Of a DNA stretch of 49,899 nt, positions 22,602 through 33,857 are shown in pieces (position 1 is the first letter of the stretch; the number at the start of each line of letters is the position of its first letter). Made by a program: the position numbers and the translations under genes. Where the stretch lies: contig JFHB01000221.1 in the NCBI GenBank assembly GCA_000729835.1, forward strand, positions 1-49,899, read 5' to 3'. The notes under the pieces are model-generated. The model saw only the letters and a program-made list of their open reading frames with translations, did no database searches and was not told the DNA's origin. Source of the DNA: Atkinsonella hypoxylon (lineage: Eukaryota > Ascomycota > Sordariomycetes > Hypocreales > Clavicipitaceae).

Positions 22602-24504
22602 CTAATGATTGGCGGTGGTGGCTTGGTACAGAGAATGGCTGCCTCCTCGTCCGCCTCGGTTGTATCCTCCTCTACCACGTCCACCGCGGCCTCGACCGCG
22701 GCCGCGATAGTTGCGATATCCCCCGTCAACGCTGCCCTGCCCAAAGGTCTCCATGTTTCTGCGCTGCTCCTCGCCTCTCCATTCACGACCTCCAGGCTTT
22801 TGACTATTATTTTCGGCCCTGTCCTTGGCCTCGCTAGAAATATTGTCAAAGAATGATCTTGATTTGTTGTAAGGATTGCTGCCCGTGGTGTCTGACTCGG
22901 GCTCTTTGTGAGCAGGCTCGCCCGAGGACTCAATGGTGTCACCACTAGCGATAGCCTCCTTGGCGATATCTTCTTTATTAAATTTAGCATTGGCTTGTGC
23001 GAAATCAAAGTCAGAGTCCGGAACTTGGACCTTGGGTGCGCCACCGGGCCGTCCACCGCGGCCGCGGCCGCGGCCGCTCGACGATCCCTTGTTTGCATTG
23101 ACTCGCATCTCGTTTACCTTGCTTGTCAAATTGTCCATGGCGGTAGTTCCGCTGTTTCCAAGCTGCGCCATCGCAACGGCAACGGCAGCTCTGGCCGCAC
23201 TGGTAGCATCTTCGACACTGACAGGCGGTGCAGTTGACGATGCCTTAGGGCCAGTAGGACCCGATTTGCCGGCATTGGGAAGTTTGAACGGTTTGGCGGT
23301 GGATCCAGCGAGAGGTAGCGCCGGGGCAGGCCGGTTGTTTCCACTGTTCTTCGCAGTGGCGGGGCCAGAGCCGTTGTTCAGGTTGGAAGCGACAGCCTTC
23401 ACTTCTTCCGCGGACGGCTTAGATTCTACTGGTGGGTTTGGCACATTGGGAGCTTGACGCGCGCCTTGAGCGAGAGACTTAGGCTCCGTGGGAACGGATC
23501 CAGATGCTTTTGCTTGCTCTACGCCTGAAGCCGGTTTAGCGTCTTGTGCAGGGCCCCCATTGCCACCTCGTTGCGGACCATCGGGACCTGCTGGGCCGCC
23601 GGGGCCGGGAAACTGAGGATTGTTCCATGGCGCAGGGGCCCCAGGAGGGAATCCTTTACCAGGAGGAAACCAGCCAGGCGGAGGTGGGTAAGGAACTCCA
23701 GTGAAACCTGTGACAGGCATTTGGCCAGGACCACCGCCCCGAGCCCATGAGCTAGGGGGTAGTGGTCCCCCATAGAAGTTGTTATGAGGCGCGTAGGGAG
23801 GGTGATGTCCAGCAGGTCCCGGGAGGCCATTCTGGCTTTGCGGTTGCTGCAAAGGTGTATCTCGGGCTCGAGCCTGTCATGTCATGGTCAATATTGTGCT
23901 TTATCCTTAGCTTTGTGTCTTTCTTTGCTAAGACAAAGAGTATAAGAGGGAATCCATGATCAGAAGGAAGGCAACGGAAGTCTCGACATTGTTTTTTGCG
24001 CTTTCCGCCGTGACAATAGGTTTACATCCGCAATATTTCATCATTATGGAAGAAGGGGATACAGATGGGGAGTATCAAAGTGGCAACGCACAACACTTAC
24101 TCCTACAATAGCAGGGTCGTCAGGCATTGCAGGAGCCTTTGTCTCCTTCATACCAGGATGCTCTTCGATTCTTAAATCCTTCACGTCGCTGCCACGGAAA
24201 ACAATGTACTCGTAGACTTGGTCGGAGGAGGCAATCTCCTCTTCTGGTCGGCCCCTTCTTCCCTCTGTACCGAATGACCGGACATTCTCCAAGGACACCG
24301 TTGACTCGTCCGAGTTGATTTCATGAAGGGTTCCAACATAGCTGAATTGCGAATTAGCCGACGCAAGTGAGCCATCACTTAGCTAAGGCGCATACCGAAT
24401 ATCGCTCTTGGATATGAGAGAGATACGAGAGCTGCAAGTCAGAGTCAGTATGCTGAAAAATCTCGAATCGTCCAGTTGGCGGCGTACCCAAGGAATTCAG
24501 ACAT
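22602..24504 (-). CDS. LSM14/Scd6 family translational repressor
   Basis: An mRNP protein that represses translation initiation and takes part in P-body and stress-granule formation. Exons: 24504-24488 (17 bp), 24431-24396 (36 bp), 24341-24101 and 23873-22602, giving 521 residues. The splices give MSEFLG/SRISLISKSDIR/YVGTLHEINSDEST, which is the LSm14 domain (residues 1-85). Then come a Pro/Gly-rich linker (106-200), a DFDF box at 386-389 (PDSDFDFAQANAKFNKED), an FFD motif at about 430-450 (NPYNKSRSFFDNISSEAKDR), a TFG motif near 474-476 (METFG) and an RGG tail at about 485-510. This full order is diagnostic of Scd6/Sum2/LSM14. The two tiny first exons are easily missed by gene finders. The C-terminal SHSLYQATTANH after the RGG tract is not something I can match. 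Confidence 0.95.
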
Positions 24505-25701
24505 GGCTGCGGAGATGCCACGTTAAGCACGTAGCAAGCTGGGTAAGAAGAAAGCGATAGCAGAACAAGTGGGAATGAGAGCCCGTAGCAAGAAACGCGA
24601 GCAAAAATACAAAAGAAGCCGACGCCTAGCAACATAGGCGTGCGACGTGGTGGCACGGAGTCGAGGAATGAAGAAGATGAAGATTGGGTGCAGAGAAAGC
24701 GAAAGACTTGCGTTGTGGTAATAGACGAGCGTCTGGAGCTCCTCCCGGAGTTTTCTCGGTTGTGGCCCCACAGAGCTAATCTATGGAGGGCTGGCGAGGG
24801 AGCTTTCCGTTTTTCTTCTTGAACCTCACGATAGTATGAAAGAAGCGGACAACTCTCTCTCCCATGTGAAAAATTTTCCATCCCCGCAGGTGTTAGTGCC
24901 GCGATAAGTAAGGTCTGCTATGCAAGCCACTTAGCCGCGCATTGGCTGTTGGAGGTATCTTTGCACTAATAGCAACCTGGAAGACCTTCGTCATGGTTTA
25001 AGTTTCTTGAAATGCAACGCTCCCGGCCAAATCACAGGATCTCCAATGCCTCTCGAACCAGGATATTCGAAGGCATAGAAGCTAGCTAGCTTCCAATCAA
25101 CTATGTCTATCAGCAAGGTCTTTCCCTGATACAACATTGCACTTATTCTAACCTTTTATCAATAAAGATTATACTGCAACTGAAAGGTTGCTTATGCAAG
25201 TGATGCCTTACGACTATATTAAGATATCGCAGCTCTGAGAGGAATATAGTATGCCGATACAGCGCAGGTGGATGCCCTAACTCATATCGAAGCAAATCTT
25301 GCTGGCTACTAGTCAGAAAAGCAATTCACACAAACACAAACACTCGCGGTTTGCTCTCAAAAAAATTGTTCACGCGGCTTTTCATCTGCTTGCACTTTAT
25401 GACACAATTCGGAGGACAAGACGATAAATTGAGCCTTCGTGGAATGGCAGATACTAGAAGGGCCATGGCAAGCCATATTCGATTAACATAGAGCCTGCTG
25501 CCTGGTTCTCTGAACTCCTGGGACGAAAAAAAGGTCTGACTCGCAAACGTAGAAAATTGTCGTTGCTCTCGAGAAAACATCCGTAATCTTACTCAGACAA
25601 GGCTGTCTGTACCTATAACAAGAAAGAACAGGAAAGAGAAAACAAAACTCGGATTACTCGTCGCCCATGCAGAACCGAAACTCCGAAATATGAACAAATC
25701 C
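24505..25701. other. Intergenic between Scd6 and Vti1 genes
   Basis: About 1.2 kb without gene support. It should contain the Scd6 promoter and 5' leader (24505-24880, purine-rich on the plus strand) and the Vti1 3' region. The AT-rich middle (about 25080-25320) shows only short frames. Confidence 0.5.
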
Positions 25702-26512
25702 TCAACGGAACTTGCTGAAGATGACCGCAATAATCAAAAGAACCAAGACAGCAATGATAGAAATGGTGATAACCCGATTTGTAGCCATCCTGTGACCACC
25801 GTAGTTAGTATATACCTGGAATCATACCGGACTCAAGCAACGGAGTGGCTCATTACCTGCGAGCCATGCCTCTCAGGGTCTTCACGCTTCTGTCGACGTA
25901 GCCCTCGCTGTTCAAGAGCACATTTTGAGTATGCTGAATTCTGTTGCGCTGAATCTCTAGGTCGGCAAGCGTGCTTGCTCCGATTGCCTCAGTTTCATGT
26001 GCCAGAGCCTGACTTGCCTTGAGGCGCTGTGTACTTCTGTCGAGGCGGTCTGTGCCTGATAGAAGTTGCTGCCGTTGCTCCAGATGAGCATCAGATGATC
26101 CAGCTGGCTCATCTGTGTATCTTGTCCCAAAAAGGGCTGCACGGTCGGAGGCAAGACCAGCCAGCTTTCGACGTTGGGCGTCGACATCGGCTTCGTAGTT
26201 GCGGAATCGCTGATTCACCTTTGCGCGCGACGAGGTCGGAATATTCTGCTTCTCTAGGCGCATAGAATCCAACTTTCAAGGGAACATATATTAGCTCGTG
26301 CCGAACTGCATGTGGATAGATGAAAAACGTACGAGCTCATCCGCTTCCTCTAGGGCTCTCTCGGCCTGTGAGACTGCACTTTTGCGAGCCTCACCCGATA
26401 ACTCGGGAATCTGATCCAACTTTTGCAGAAGATCAGCCTGTACAAGTTTCAGCTCAGCCTCGTATGAGCTAAAAAGCTCAGAGCCGGCTTCGGCATCGAG
26501 AGGATTCGACAT
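25702..26512 (-). CDS. VTI1: Qb-SNARE Vti1 (Golgi/endosome vesicle fusion)
   Basis: A SNARE of the Vti1 family that acts in Golgi, endosome and vacuole fusion as a tail-anchored membrane protein. Exons: 26512-26333, 26272-25857 and 25789-25702, giving 227 residues, about the usual length. The N-terminal helical domain occupies about 1-100 (SSYEAELKLVQADLLQKLDQIPELSGEARKSAV in part). The SNARE helix covers about 128-190 (TLADLEIQRNRIQHTQN, LLNSEGYVDRSVKTL). The last exon encodes a single membrane anchor, VITISIIAVLVLLIIAVIF, followed by SKFR. The second intron ends CACAG and restores RGMARRMATNRV across the junction. The order of domains and the GYVDRSVKTLR motif leave little doubt about the family. 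Confidence 0.95.
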
Positions 26513-28184
26513 GCTGGCGAGTGGAGAGTATAATCGAGAAATGTCGGAAGCAGACGAGACAAATGAGTGGTGTGCAGTGACGGGTTGATGGATCGAAGAT
26601 GCGTTGGTCACATCCGTTTGACCTTGCCGTATCCGTACCAGCTAACCAGCCTCGCGATGTCACAGGCAGCTGCTTCGCAAGTTGGGGGGGCTCTTCTGGA
26701 GACACCGCCACAGCAGCATTCACGTGAGAGGTTATTAAGCCAGGCCTGGTTCGTGCGCCCAAATCATGCCCCACAATTGCAGTTCTTTGGGTCACGAATT
26801 GAAAATTCTCTCCTTTTCTTCTTCAAAGAAAGTTGAATCACCCCGGGATCGAAGAAAATAGGCTGAGCGTCGTGAGCTCTGTTCACAGTGGCGCGTAGTT
26901 GTATTAACCGGGCAGATGGATGCGGAGCAGATTCTCGAAACTCTTCGCACGGCGCTTCTAAGAATTGGCGACTCGTACCAACGTTGACCGATCCCGTTGA
27001 GTGCTCGACATGATAATCAACTAGCAGATGTTGTAGAGTTGATTTAGTGATTGGCCCCAAGACAATCAACCCGAAAGATGTTGCTTGTTTGTTTTCGGTA
27101 GCATATTCCGGAACATAATGCCTGCCTGCCTGCCTGCCTGGGAAGCCGTGACAAAACTGATGCAAGCACGGCTGGTCCCAATAACTGGGGAGGCGACAGT
27201 CTGGGCGAGACAACAATTGAGCACCAGTAGCTTGGAGGTCAAGTTTGATGGCAAAGGCTGTGGCTAGGCTGCGAGAGCGCTGGTTCTTTGAGAAGTGCTG
27301 TAACAGCGGGTGGTGTTACAGAGCATACCCCAGCCACCAGATGCATTAATTTCAGTACATATTCAGTGCATGCTGCTCAAGTGCTGGGCTAGGGCCAGCG
27401 GATTTAGCGACCTGTGCCTGGCTCTGATGGGCTCTGATGCCAGCAACATCACCCCAACCATGGCCATCAGTGCCAAGCGCTTGCCCACAACCTCTAGTCA
27501 GTTGCGTGCAGTCATAATAGCACATGTACAGCACAAGCCCGCCAAATGTTGGGCGTTGAGTGTTGAACGCTGAGCGTTGAATCTCCGACGTCACCTCATT
27601 CCTGGCTTGGACAGTGGCAGCCTCGCTTATCCGAGTCAGACCAGACATTTGACGACGCTATGGATCCAAAAGCATTCGTGTTTAGTCATGCGTGCCATCG
27701 TGGCATGACTACGGAGTACCTGCCGTCTCCTAGCATTTGTCGTTTCTGTCCACATTTTGCAACCTGGCAAATCTTGTTCCATTGCAGCATTGGGGGGTAT
27801 TTGTCGAGCGAGTCTTCTTCGTGCCAGCCCCTCCGCATCCGTTCTCCCAAAGTCGCAAGCCATGACGAGGCCGCAACACACGTAAGTTTGGGTCCCAATT
27901 CTCCAGTCGCATCTACTGTAACCCTATGCCTGCATCGTGCAGCCTGGCGTCGCATTTCCCAATATCATTGGTCGAAACAGTCCCGGCCGTGCCCTGCATC
28001 GGATTTATCATATGGGACTGCTCATCGTTCGCGGGTTTATTTTGCTGGTTGTGTAGATATCAGCTCCAGCATGTGAAATGCCCCTCCTTATCAATCAATG
28101 CCCAGCATCTCCAAGCTCAATGGCATTCAGTCACTTCACATTCCTTCTCTCAAGCATTCCCCAAAAACTCCAGGAGTATCTCCA
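26513..28184. other. Bidirectional intergenic region, Vti1 / FAD oxidoreductase
   Basis: The flanking genes diverge, so this 1.7 kb should carry both promoters. A (CCTG)n tetramer run lies at 27119-27139 and a TACGGAGTAC word at 27710-27719. The 417-bp plus-strand frame at 27660-28076 shows no family resemblance. I see no RNA gene. Confidence 0.5.
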
Positions 28185-29870
28185 ATGAGCCGCCAAGTTA
28201 ACCCCTCGACCAGAAAAAAGGTGGCCATCGTTGGCAGTGGCTGCACCGGCATAGCTGCTTTATGGGCGTTGAATAGAACCTACCACGATGTCTATCTGTA
28301 CGAGGCTGCAGATCGACTGGGCGGTCACGCCAACACCGTGCAATGGAAGGTAGGCAAGTATTCGACCGCCGTCGATACTGGCTTCATTGTGCTTAACACA
28401 GCAACCTACCGTAAGCATTGGGCCAATTCGCCACGCCATGACTTTCCAAACATCTGCTAAGACTGGTCACAGCCAACTTCATCAATTTCTTGAGGAAGAT
28501 CAATGTGGAAACTGAAAAGACGGAAATGACTTTTGGTTTTTCGAGAGACCATGGCCTCTTCGAGTGGGGCGGTGCAAACTTGGCATCGATATTTTGCCAG
28601 AAAAGAAATATATTCTCCTTGCGCATGTGGAGGATGATCTTCGATATCATCAGATTTAATCAATTTGCGCTTGACCTCCTTCTGAAGGAGGACGATGAGC
28701 AGCCACTCAGGGAAACCGACAGTCTTTCACACTCTCCTGATAGCGTCGAGACCATTGGAGAGTATCTGGCTCGGGAAGGCTATTCTGATGCCTTTCGTGA
28801 TGACTATCTCATACCTATGACGGCGGCGGTGTGGAGCACAAGCCCAGACAAGTGCAGTCTCGAATTTCCTGTCTTGACACTGGTCCGGTTTCTGTAAGCC
28901 AACCGATTGATTGGATCGGCCCAAAGTTGGTTCTTTGACTCGACTAACAATACTCAACAGATGGAATCATCATCTTTTGTCTACCGTTGCCGCTCGACCA
29001 GACTGGTTGACTTTGAAGAACGGATCACAATCATATATTGATGCCGTCATGAAGGGCTTCCCTCCAAATCACCTGTTTCTCAAGACGCCCGTGAGAAGTC
29101 TGTCAAACGACGAAAACGGTCGGGTTGTGTTGCAGTTCGAGAATGGAAAGACGGATACTTTTGACCATGTAATCCTTGCCACGCACGGCGATCAGGCCCT
29201 TTCCATGTTAGGAGATTCTGCAACCAAGCAGGAGCGCAGCATTTTGTCATGTTTCCAAACTTCACAAAACGAGGCGGTCTTACATTCGGACTTGACACTC
29301 ATGCCACAGAATCGCAAGGTCTGGTCCAGCTGGAACTATCTCACTTTGTCGTCGCCTTCCAAGGCAAACATTGACCAAGTATCCTTGACGTACAACATGA
29401 ACATACTTCAGCACATCCCTCGAAATCCATTTGGCGACGTCTTTGTCACACTGAACCCTCTTCATCGACCCAAAGCTGCTCTCACAAAAGCGAGATTCTA
29501 TTATTCACACCCATTGTACACCTCAGCAGCCGTCCGTGCTCAAAAGTTCTTATGCCACATTCAGAACAAGCGCGGAATCAGCTATGCTGGGGCCTGGACC
29601 AGATACGGGTTCCACGAGGATGGGTTTACCAGCGGCTTGCACATTGCCCAAGAGCATCTGGGCGCCAAGCTTCCCTTCGACGTCATAGACTCCACATATT
29701 GCCGCGGGAAAAAGCCAAACTTGGGTCTCTTGGATCACCTGACACGACTGTTCATCCTCCTCATCCAGGTCTTTATTATTCAGATCCCGGGACGGCTTTC
29801 TGGCCGCAATGCCAGACGATCGATAAAGCCTGCTCTGAACGGGGTTAAATCTAGGCGACTACAAGAATAG
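28185..29870 (+). CDS. FAD-dependent amine-oxidase-like protein (COG2907 type)
   Basis: A predicted NAD/FAD-binding oxidoreductase of 518 residues. Exons: 28185-28410, 28473-28893 and 28961-29870, with GTAAGC donors and CACAG/AACAG acceptors. The dinucleotide-binding motif is VAIVGSGCTGIAALWAL (G17-x-G19-x2-G22), followed by YEAADRLGGHANTV, the second FAD signature. Other conserved stretches are VDTGFIVLNTATYPNF, IPMTAAVWSTSPDK, VILATHGDQAL and GISYAGAWTRYGFHEDGF near the C-terminal FAD contact. The substrate is unknown; bacterial relatives often neighbour cyclopropane-fatty-acid synthase genes, but none is present here. A further in-frame ATG at 28098 would add 29 residues; I prefer 28185 because the conserved part begins just after it. 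A hydrophobic segment near the C-terminus (FILLIQVFIIQI) could contact a membrane. Confidence 0.92.
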
Positions 29871-30443
29871 AAGTTTTTTCACTCCTGGTATATATGGACT
29901 TGTGCACAATAGCATAAGGGGGGTTGGACTGATACCGGTTTGGGAACGGCGCACGCTGGAAGCCTATTTTTCTCCCATGAATGACTCATGAATGGCGAAG
30001 TACTTACTGCTGTAATTTTTTTTGTAATAGTTTAAGAAATTACCAAGTTCATCTTTTGACGACATCCTTGCGAGCCAACGCATGATTCAAGAATTTGGTG
30101 CATCTATTCACTTTGAACCCCGCATGTATTGTATAATACAGTGTGTCTTTCATATAATTCAATTCTCAGGATGGTTGTGCATCAACAACGACTTCCAACG
30201 TCAAAGTTGATCAACCTCGGAACTTCTAATGCCACATGTGAACACACATAACTATTGACTCTACCACAGCAGAAAAGTACAAAATACTCACAAGAGCGAG
30301 TCCCAAAGACAGTCCAAAGAAACAGCCTTAGCTCTGCAAGACATGTGGACCCACACCTCTCACACCTCCCACGGTCATCATGTCCCATGTCGACAAGGAA
30401 AATAGCTCTACTCTGTCCATCGCGATTACGCCGTTCAACCACA
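29871..30443. other. Intergenic, COX11 promoter
   Basis: AT-rich 3' region of the oxidoreductase gene and upstream region of COX11. The frame leading into COX11 is open from 30255, with a further ATG at 30387, but that part does not look more like a mitochondrial leader than the chosen start. No RNA gene seen. Confidence 0.5.
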
Positions 30444-31450
30444 ATGAACTACACACCAAACCTCAGGCGCCACTCAGCGCGTGCAGCTTCATTGCAGTGG
30501 TCCTGTCTGTTTTGCCGCGCAGCTCGACCACGACCGTCCGAGGCCAACCGTTTCAACACATTCCACCGCAATGCCTCAGCCTCGATGCCACGACGAGCCC
30601 AGCATCAGCAGACGGCGCCCTCGATGGAGCAAATCCAAGCTTACTACCACCGTAAGAATCATACGGTGGCGTATGTTTCCCCCCATTACCCCAGTCATGC
30701 TCTCTTCCTCCTCGGCTACAGCGTGCTAACAGATGCTTCGCCACAGCTATTACACCCTCAGCGTCATATTGGGAACCATCGCCATAGCCTACGGATCCGT
30801 GCCCCTGTACAAAATGGTATGATATCCTTTCGAAACGCTGTCGAAAGTCGAACAAAGCTCTAACTGGGCTTTCGTAGATTTGCCAAACCACAGGCTGGGG
30901 CGGCCAGCCCGTCCGCGCCCACGGAGGCCCCTCGGACGGCAGCGACCTTTCCAGCCGTCTCGTACCCGTCACATCTGCCAACCGCATCAAAGTCACCTTC
31001 AACGCCTCCGTGTCCGACGAGCTTCCCTGGAAATTCACCCCTCAACAGCGCGAAGTGCGCGTCTTGCCGGGCGAGACCGCCCTGGCCTTTTACAAGGCTT
31101 CAAACCGAGGCGACAAGGACATCATCGGCGTGGCGACGTACAGCGTCACGCCGGCACAGTGCGCGCCGTACTTTAGCAAAATCCAGTGTTTCTGCTTCGA
31201 AGAGCAGAGGCTCAATGCCGGTGAGGAGGTGGACATGCCCGTGTTCTTCTATCTGGATCCGGACCTGTTGAACGATTTGAATATGAAGGGCGTGGAGACT
31301 GTCACGCTCAATTACACTTTCTTCAGTAAGTCGACTTTTGTCCGATTCTGGAGCAGATTCAGATTTTATACCAGCTTAGTTGCTGACCGTCTATCAACAG
31401 AGGCCCGATACGACAACAACGGCAGATTCAAAGCTCCTGGTGTGCTGTAG
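30444..31450 (+). CDS. COX11: Cytochrome c oxidase assembly factor COX11
   Basis: A copper chaperone of the mitochondrial inner membrane that delivers copper to the CuB site of Cox1. Exons: 30444-30670, 30747-30816, 30878-31325 and 31401-31450, giving 264 residues. The N-terminus is Arg/Ser-rich and lacks acids, as expected for a mitochondrial presequence. One membrane segment lies at about 76-97 (YYTLSVILGTIAIAYGSVPLY). The copper motif is C203-F-C205 in KIQCFCFEEQRL, and C101 is in the conserved ICQTTGWGG. The CtaG fold continues through MPVFFYLDP. The first junction was placed at GTATGT (30671), because this keeps HTVAYYTLSV in frame; the nearer GTAAG gives a wrong phase. An in-frame ATG at 30387 is an alternative start. 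Confidence 0.96.
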
Positions 31451-31950
31451 AGGCTCTCAATCAGCTCTTAAATAAGAGGAGAAACCCCTCAAGGATGCGT
31501 AGATATATTTTCGGGGATATTTTCTGTACAATAGTAGGGGCGGAAAATGTAGACTACTCTCATAGCATTGTACCATATTTAAAAGCAGGTAGCGCATTTC
31601 GGAAGCCACCCATTGGAAATCATGAACACTATATACTATAGAACTACATAAGTCAGTCCACGCTTGTAGCATAACCCCAATATAACAGCAATCCTCATTC
31701 GGTCAGTCATAATTCCTAAATTTACAAAGGCATCTGCATCCGGTTTAGCTCCCTTCACGCATCGACCCAGCCAACCACCATTCACCACCCTTACCCGAGT
31801 CAAAAATTCATCACGTGTGCCCCACCGCTCGCCTAATTTCCGCCCACAACCACTTATTCATTCCACCACCAGTTTTCTCGCCTTGATCCCTCCTCTGTCC
31901 GACTCTTCATCCTTTCCTTGTCCCTTACTCTGTCCCCAATTACCCTTACA
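31451..31950. promoter_or_regulatory. Presumed promoter of the uL24 gene
   Basis: About 500 bp between COX11 and the ribosomal protein gene. The last 200 bp before the start are strongly C/T-rich with CCACC and TCCTCC words, as is common in fungal ribosomal-protein promoters. No specific factor site can be named with confidence. Confidence 0.4.
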
Positions 31951-32514
31951 ATGGCCAAGGTCAGCAACAGTACGTATATTCTGCTCTGCGGAATTTCTCG
32001 CAGCGCAATTAATTTACTTTCCCTTCTGGGACGGGGAATGACCTATCTAACTCAACTACATAGACGTTTCGGCTTCTCGCCGCAAGAGCCGCGCCGCTCA
32101 CTTCAAGGCTCCCTCCAGCCAGCGCCGTGTCATCATGAGTGCCCCCCTCAGCAAGGAGCTGCGTGAGAAGTACAACGTACGATCGAGAATCATTGAAAAA
32201 AAAACCATGTTGCGCAACTCGCTAACTCTCCGCAGGTTCGCAGCATCCCCATCCGCAAGGACGACGAAGTGTCCATTGTCCGCGGCAGCTACAAGGATCG
32301 CGAGGGCAAAGTCACCTCTGTCTACCGTCTCAAATACGTCATCCACGTCGAGCGCGTCACCCGCGACAAGGCTTCCGGCCAGTCTGTCCCCATCGGCATT
32401 CACCCCTCTAACGTTGTCATCACCAAGCTTAAGCTTGACAAGGACCGCGAGGACATTCTGGCCCGCTCCAAAATCGGCCGTGAGCTTCGTGCCAACAACA
32501 AGGTCTCCGCTTAA
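31951..32514 (+). CDS. RPL26: 60S ribosomal protein uL24 (RPL26)
   Basis: A cytosolic large-subunit ribosomal protein near the exit tunnel. Exons: 31951-31969 (19 bp), 32064-32176 and 32236-32514, giving 136 residues. The sequence MAKVSNNVSASRRKSRAAHF is the conserved N-terminus and depends on joining the 19-bp first exon. The KOW motif is VRSIPIRKDDEVSIVRGSYKDREGK (residues about 45-69), followed by VYRLKYVIHVERVTRDKASG and IHPSNVVITKLKLDKDR. The gene structure, with an intron right after the start, is typical of ribosomal-protein genes. All conserved parts are intact. Confidence 0.97.
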
Positions 32515-33857
32515 ATGCGTAGTCCGAACCACCTAAAAAAATATCAATCCTTAATAAAATCAGGAGAAACGACAATTCGCAATGAGACATTGGGACAAAA
32601 AAGAATCAAGTTTAGCAACGGAATGAGCATGATACTCCGGGCGTTTTTGCATACCTGCTTTTTCAACATTTGAAATGCAGGTTGGGTCAACGGCAGGGTA
32701 GATGAACTGAGAATTTCATTCTCAATGGCCATTTCACCAATTTTGTGAAATGCTCCATGGGAGGCGTTTCCCGAAGTTGTTCTGCCCGCTGTCTCATTGT
32801 GATACGATGGTTCTGAGATCGGACGATCTAGAGTCCATAACTTCTTCATTGCACACTGCGGAATGTGTATGCCCCCCTTCCAACAAATCGTAGACCTGTC
32901 TGAACGACAAGTAGTATCGTAGAGAACATTCCCGCCAGGAAATCTCCGCGTTAACCACCAAGTCGATGGTTTTCGAGGTATACGACTGGCGAAGAAAAAA
33001 CCAAGTAGGAGGTATTCGTACTATCACCAGTCTTCTACTCTTGCCCGAAGATTTCCGTAGGAGGGCCTTTGCTCCGTGAAGATGGAAATTTGATGGTAAG
33101 GCACAAGCCAAGCAGAAATAGTTTGCAATCCAACCAGTCGTAATAACTGCTGGCACTCGTCACCAGCTAGGCAATTTTTCGAACCAAGAATTCATGATGG
33201 GATCCCAAAAGAAAAAAAAAAACAATTACAAATACGGGTCGTGGTCTATTGTCTATCGGTTCTGTACCCTCTGGGGGCAGATAGCTAGCTCTACTCTACA
33301 GTTAATTTCTGTGAAGCTCAAAAAATACATCTGATTGCCTGCTGTTATCCTCTTCCGACTGCTTCGTTGGCAATTGACGGATCTTGGTTCCGTATCTGGC
33401 TGAAGCACGGCAATTTATGCCTCGTGCTGAAAAAGATTGACAGGGAAAAAAGAAAAGAAAAGAAAAGAAAAGAAAAAGAGAGAGTGTGAGAGACAGCCAA
33501 TTCCATTTTCGTTTGTCCTTACCATATCGACCCTCCGATATATGTGTATCCATATTTTAATGGTCCGAGGGCCATGGCAATTTGAACGACGTAGCAAGAT
33601 AATCAATCTCTGCGTTCATGTAAAAATACGCACCCCTGCTCAGGGGTCCAACTCAAGCTGGCTGACGAAGTATAGCCAAGTTCAAGATGTAAAATATACA
33701 ACAGCTGACTAATGAGCTGACAAGCTACTCATACAGTAAGTAAGTATGAAAGCAATAAAGTATGCTCCATCTAGAGCTTCTTTTCTTTCAGATTGCGGCC
33801 GCCAATAGCTGGCAACGCACCCAAAATAACGCCAATGACTTTGTCGTCATCGGTGGT
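32515..33857. other. Convergent intergenic region, possible small minus-strand frame
   Basis: About 1.3 kb between the 3' ends of the uL24 gene and the eIF4E-binding candidate. Minus-strand frames at 33156-32794 and 32849-32544 overlap and have a protein-like composition in places (AEISWRECSLRYYLSFRQVYD), but I find no family match, no splice that joins them convincingly and no clear start. An AAAAG repeat lies at 33451-33480. I do not call a gene. Confidence 0.4.

Noticed and set aside
22262..23098. 278-codon minus-strand frame overlapping the 3' part of Scd6
   Set aside because: It is a different frame of the same strand; the Scd6 frame has the DFDF, FFD and RGG motifs in order.
27660..28076. 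138-codon plus-strand frame upstream of the FAD oxidoreductase
   Set aside because: Composition and lack of similarity suggest chance; it lies in a divergent promoter region.
32544..33156. Possible small minus-strand gene between the uL24 gene and the eIF4E-binding candidate
   Set aside because: The two overlapping frames cannot be joined by a convincing splice and I recognise no family; RNA evidence would be needed.
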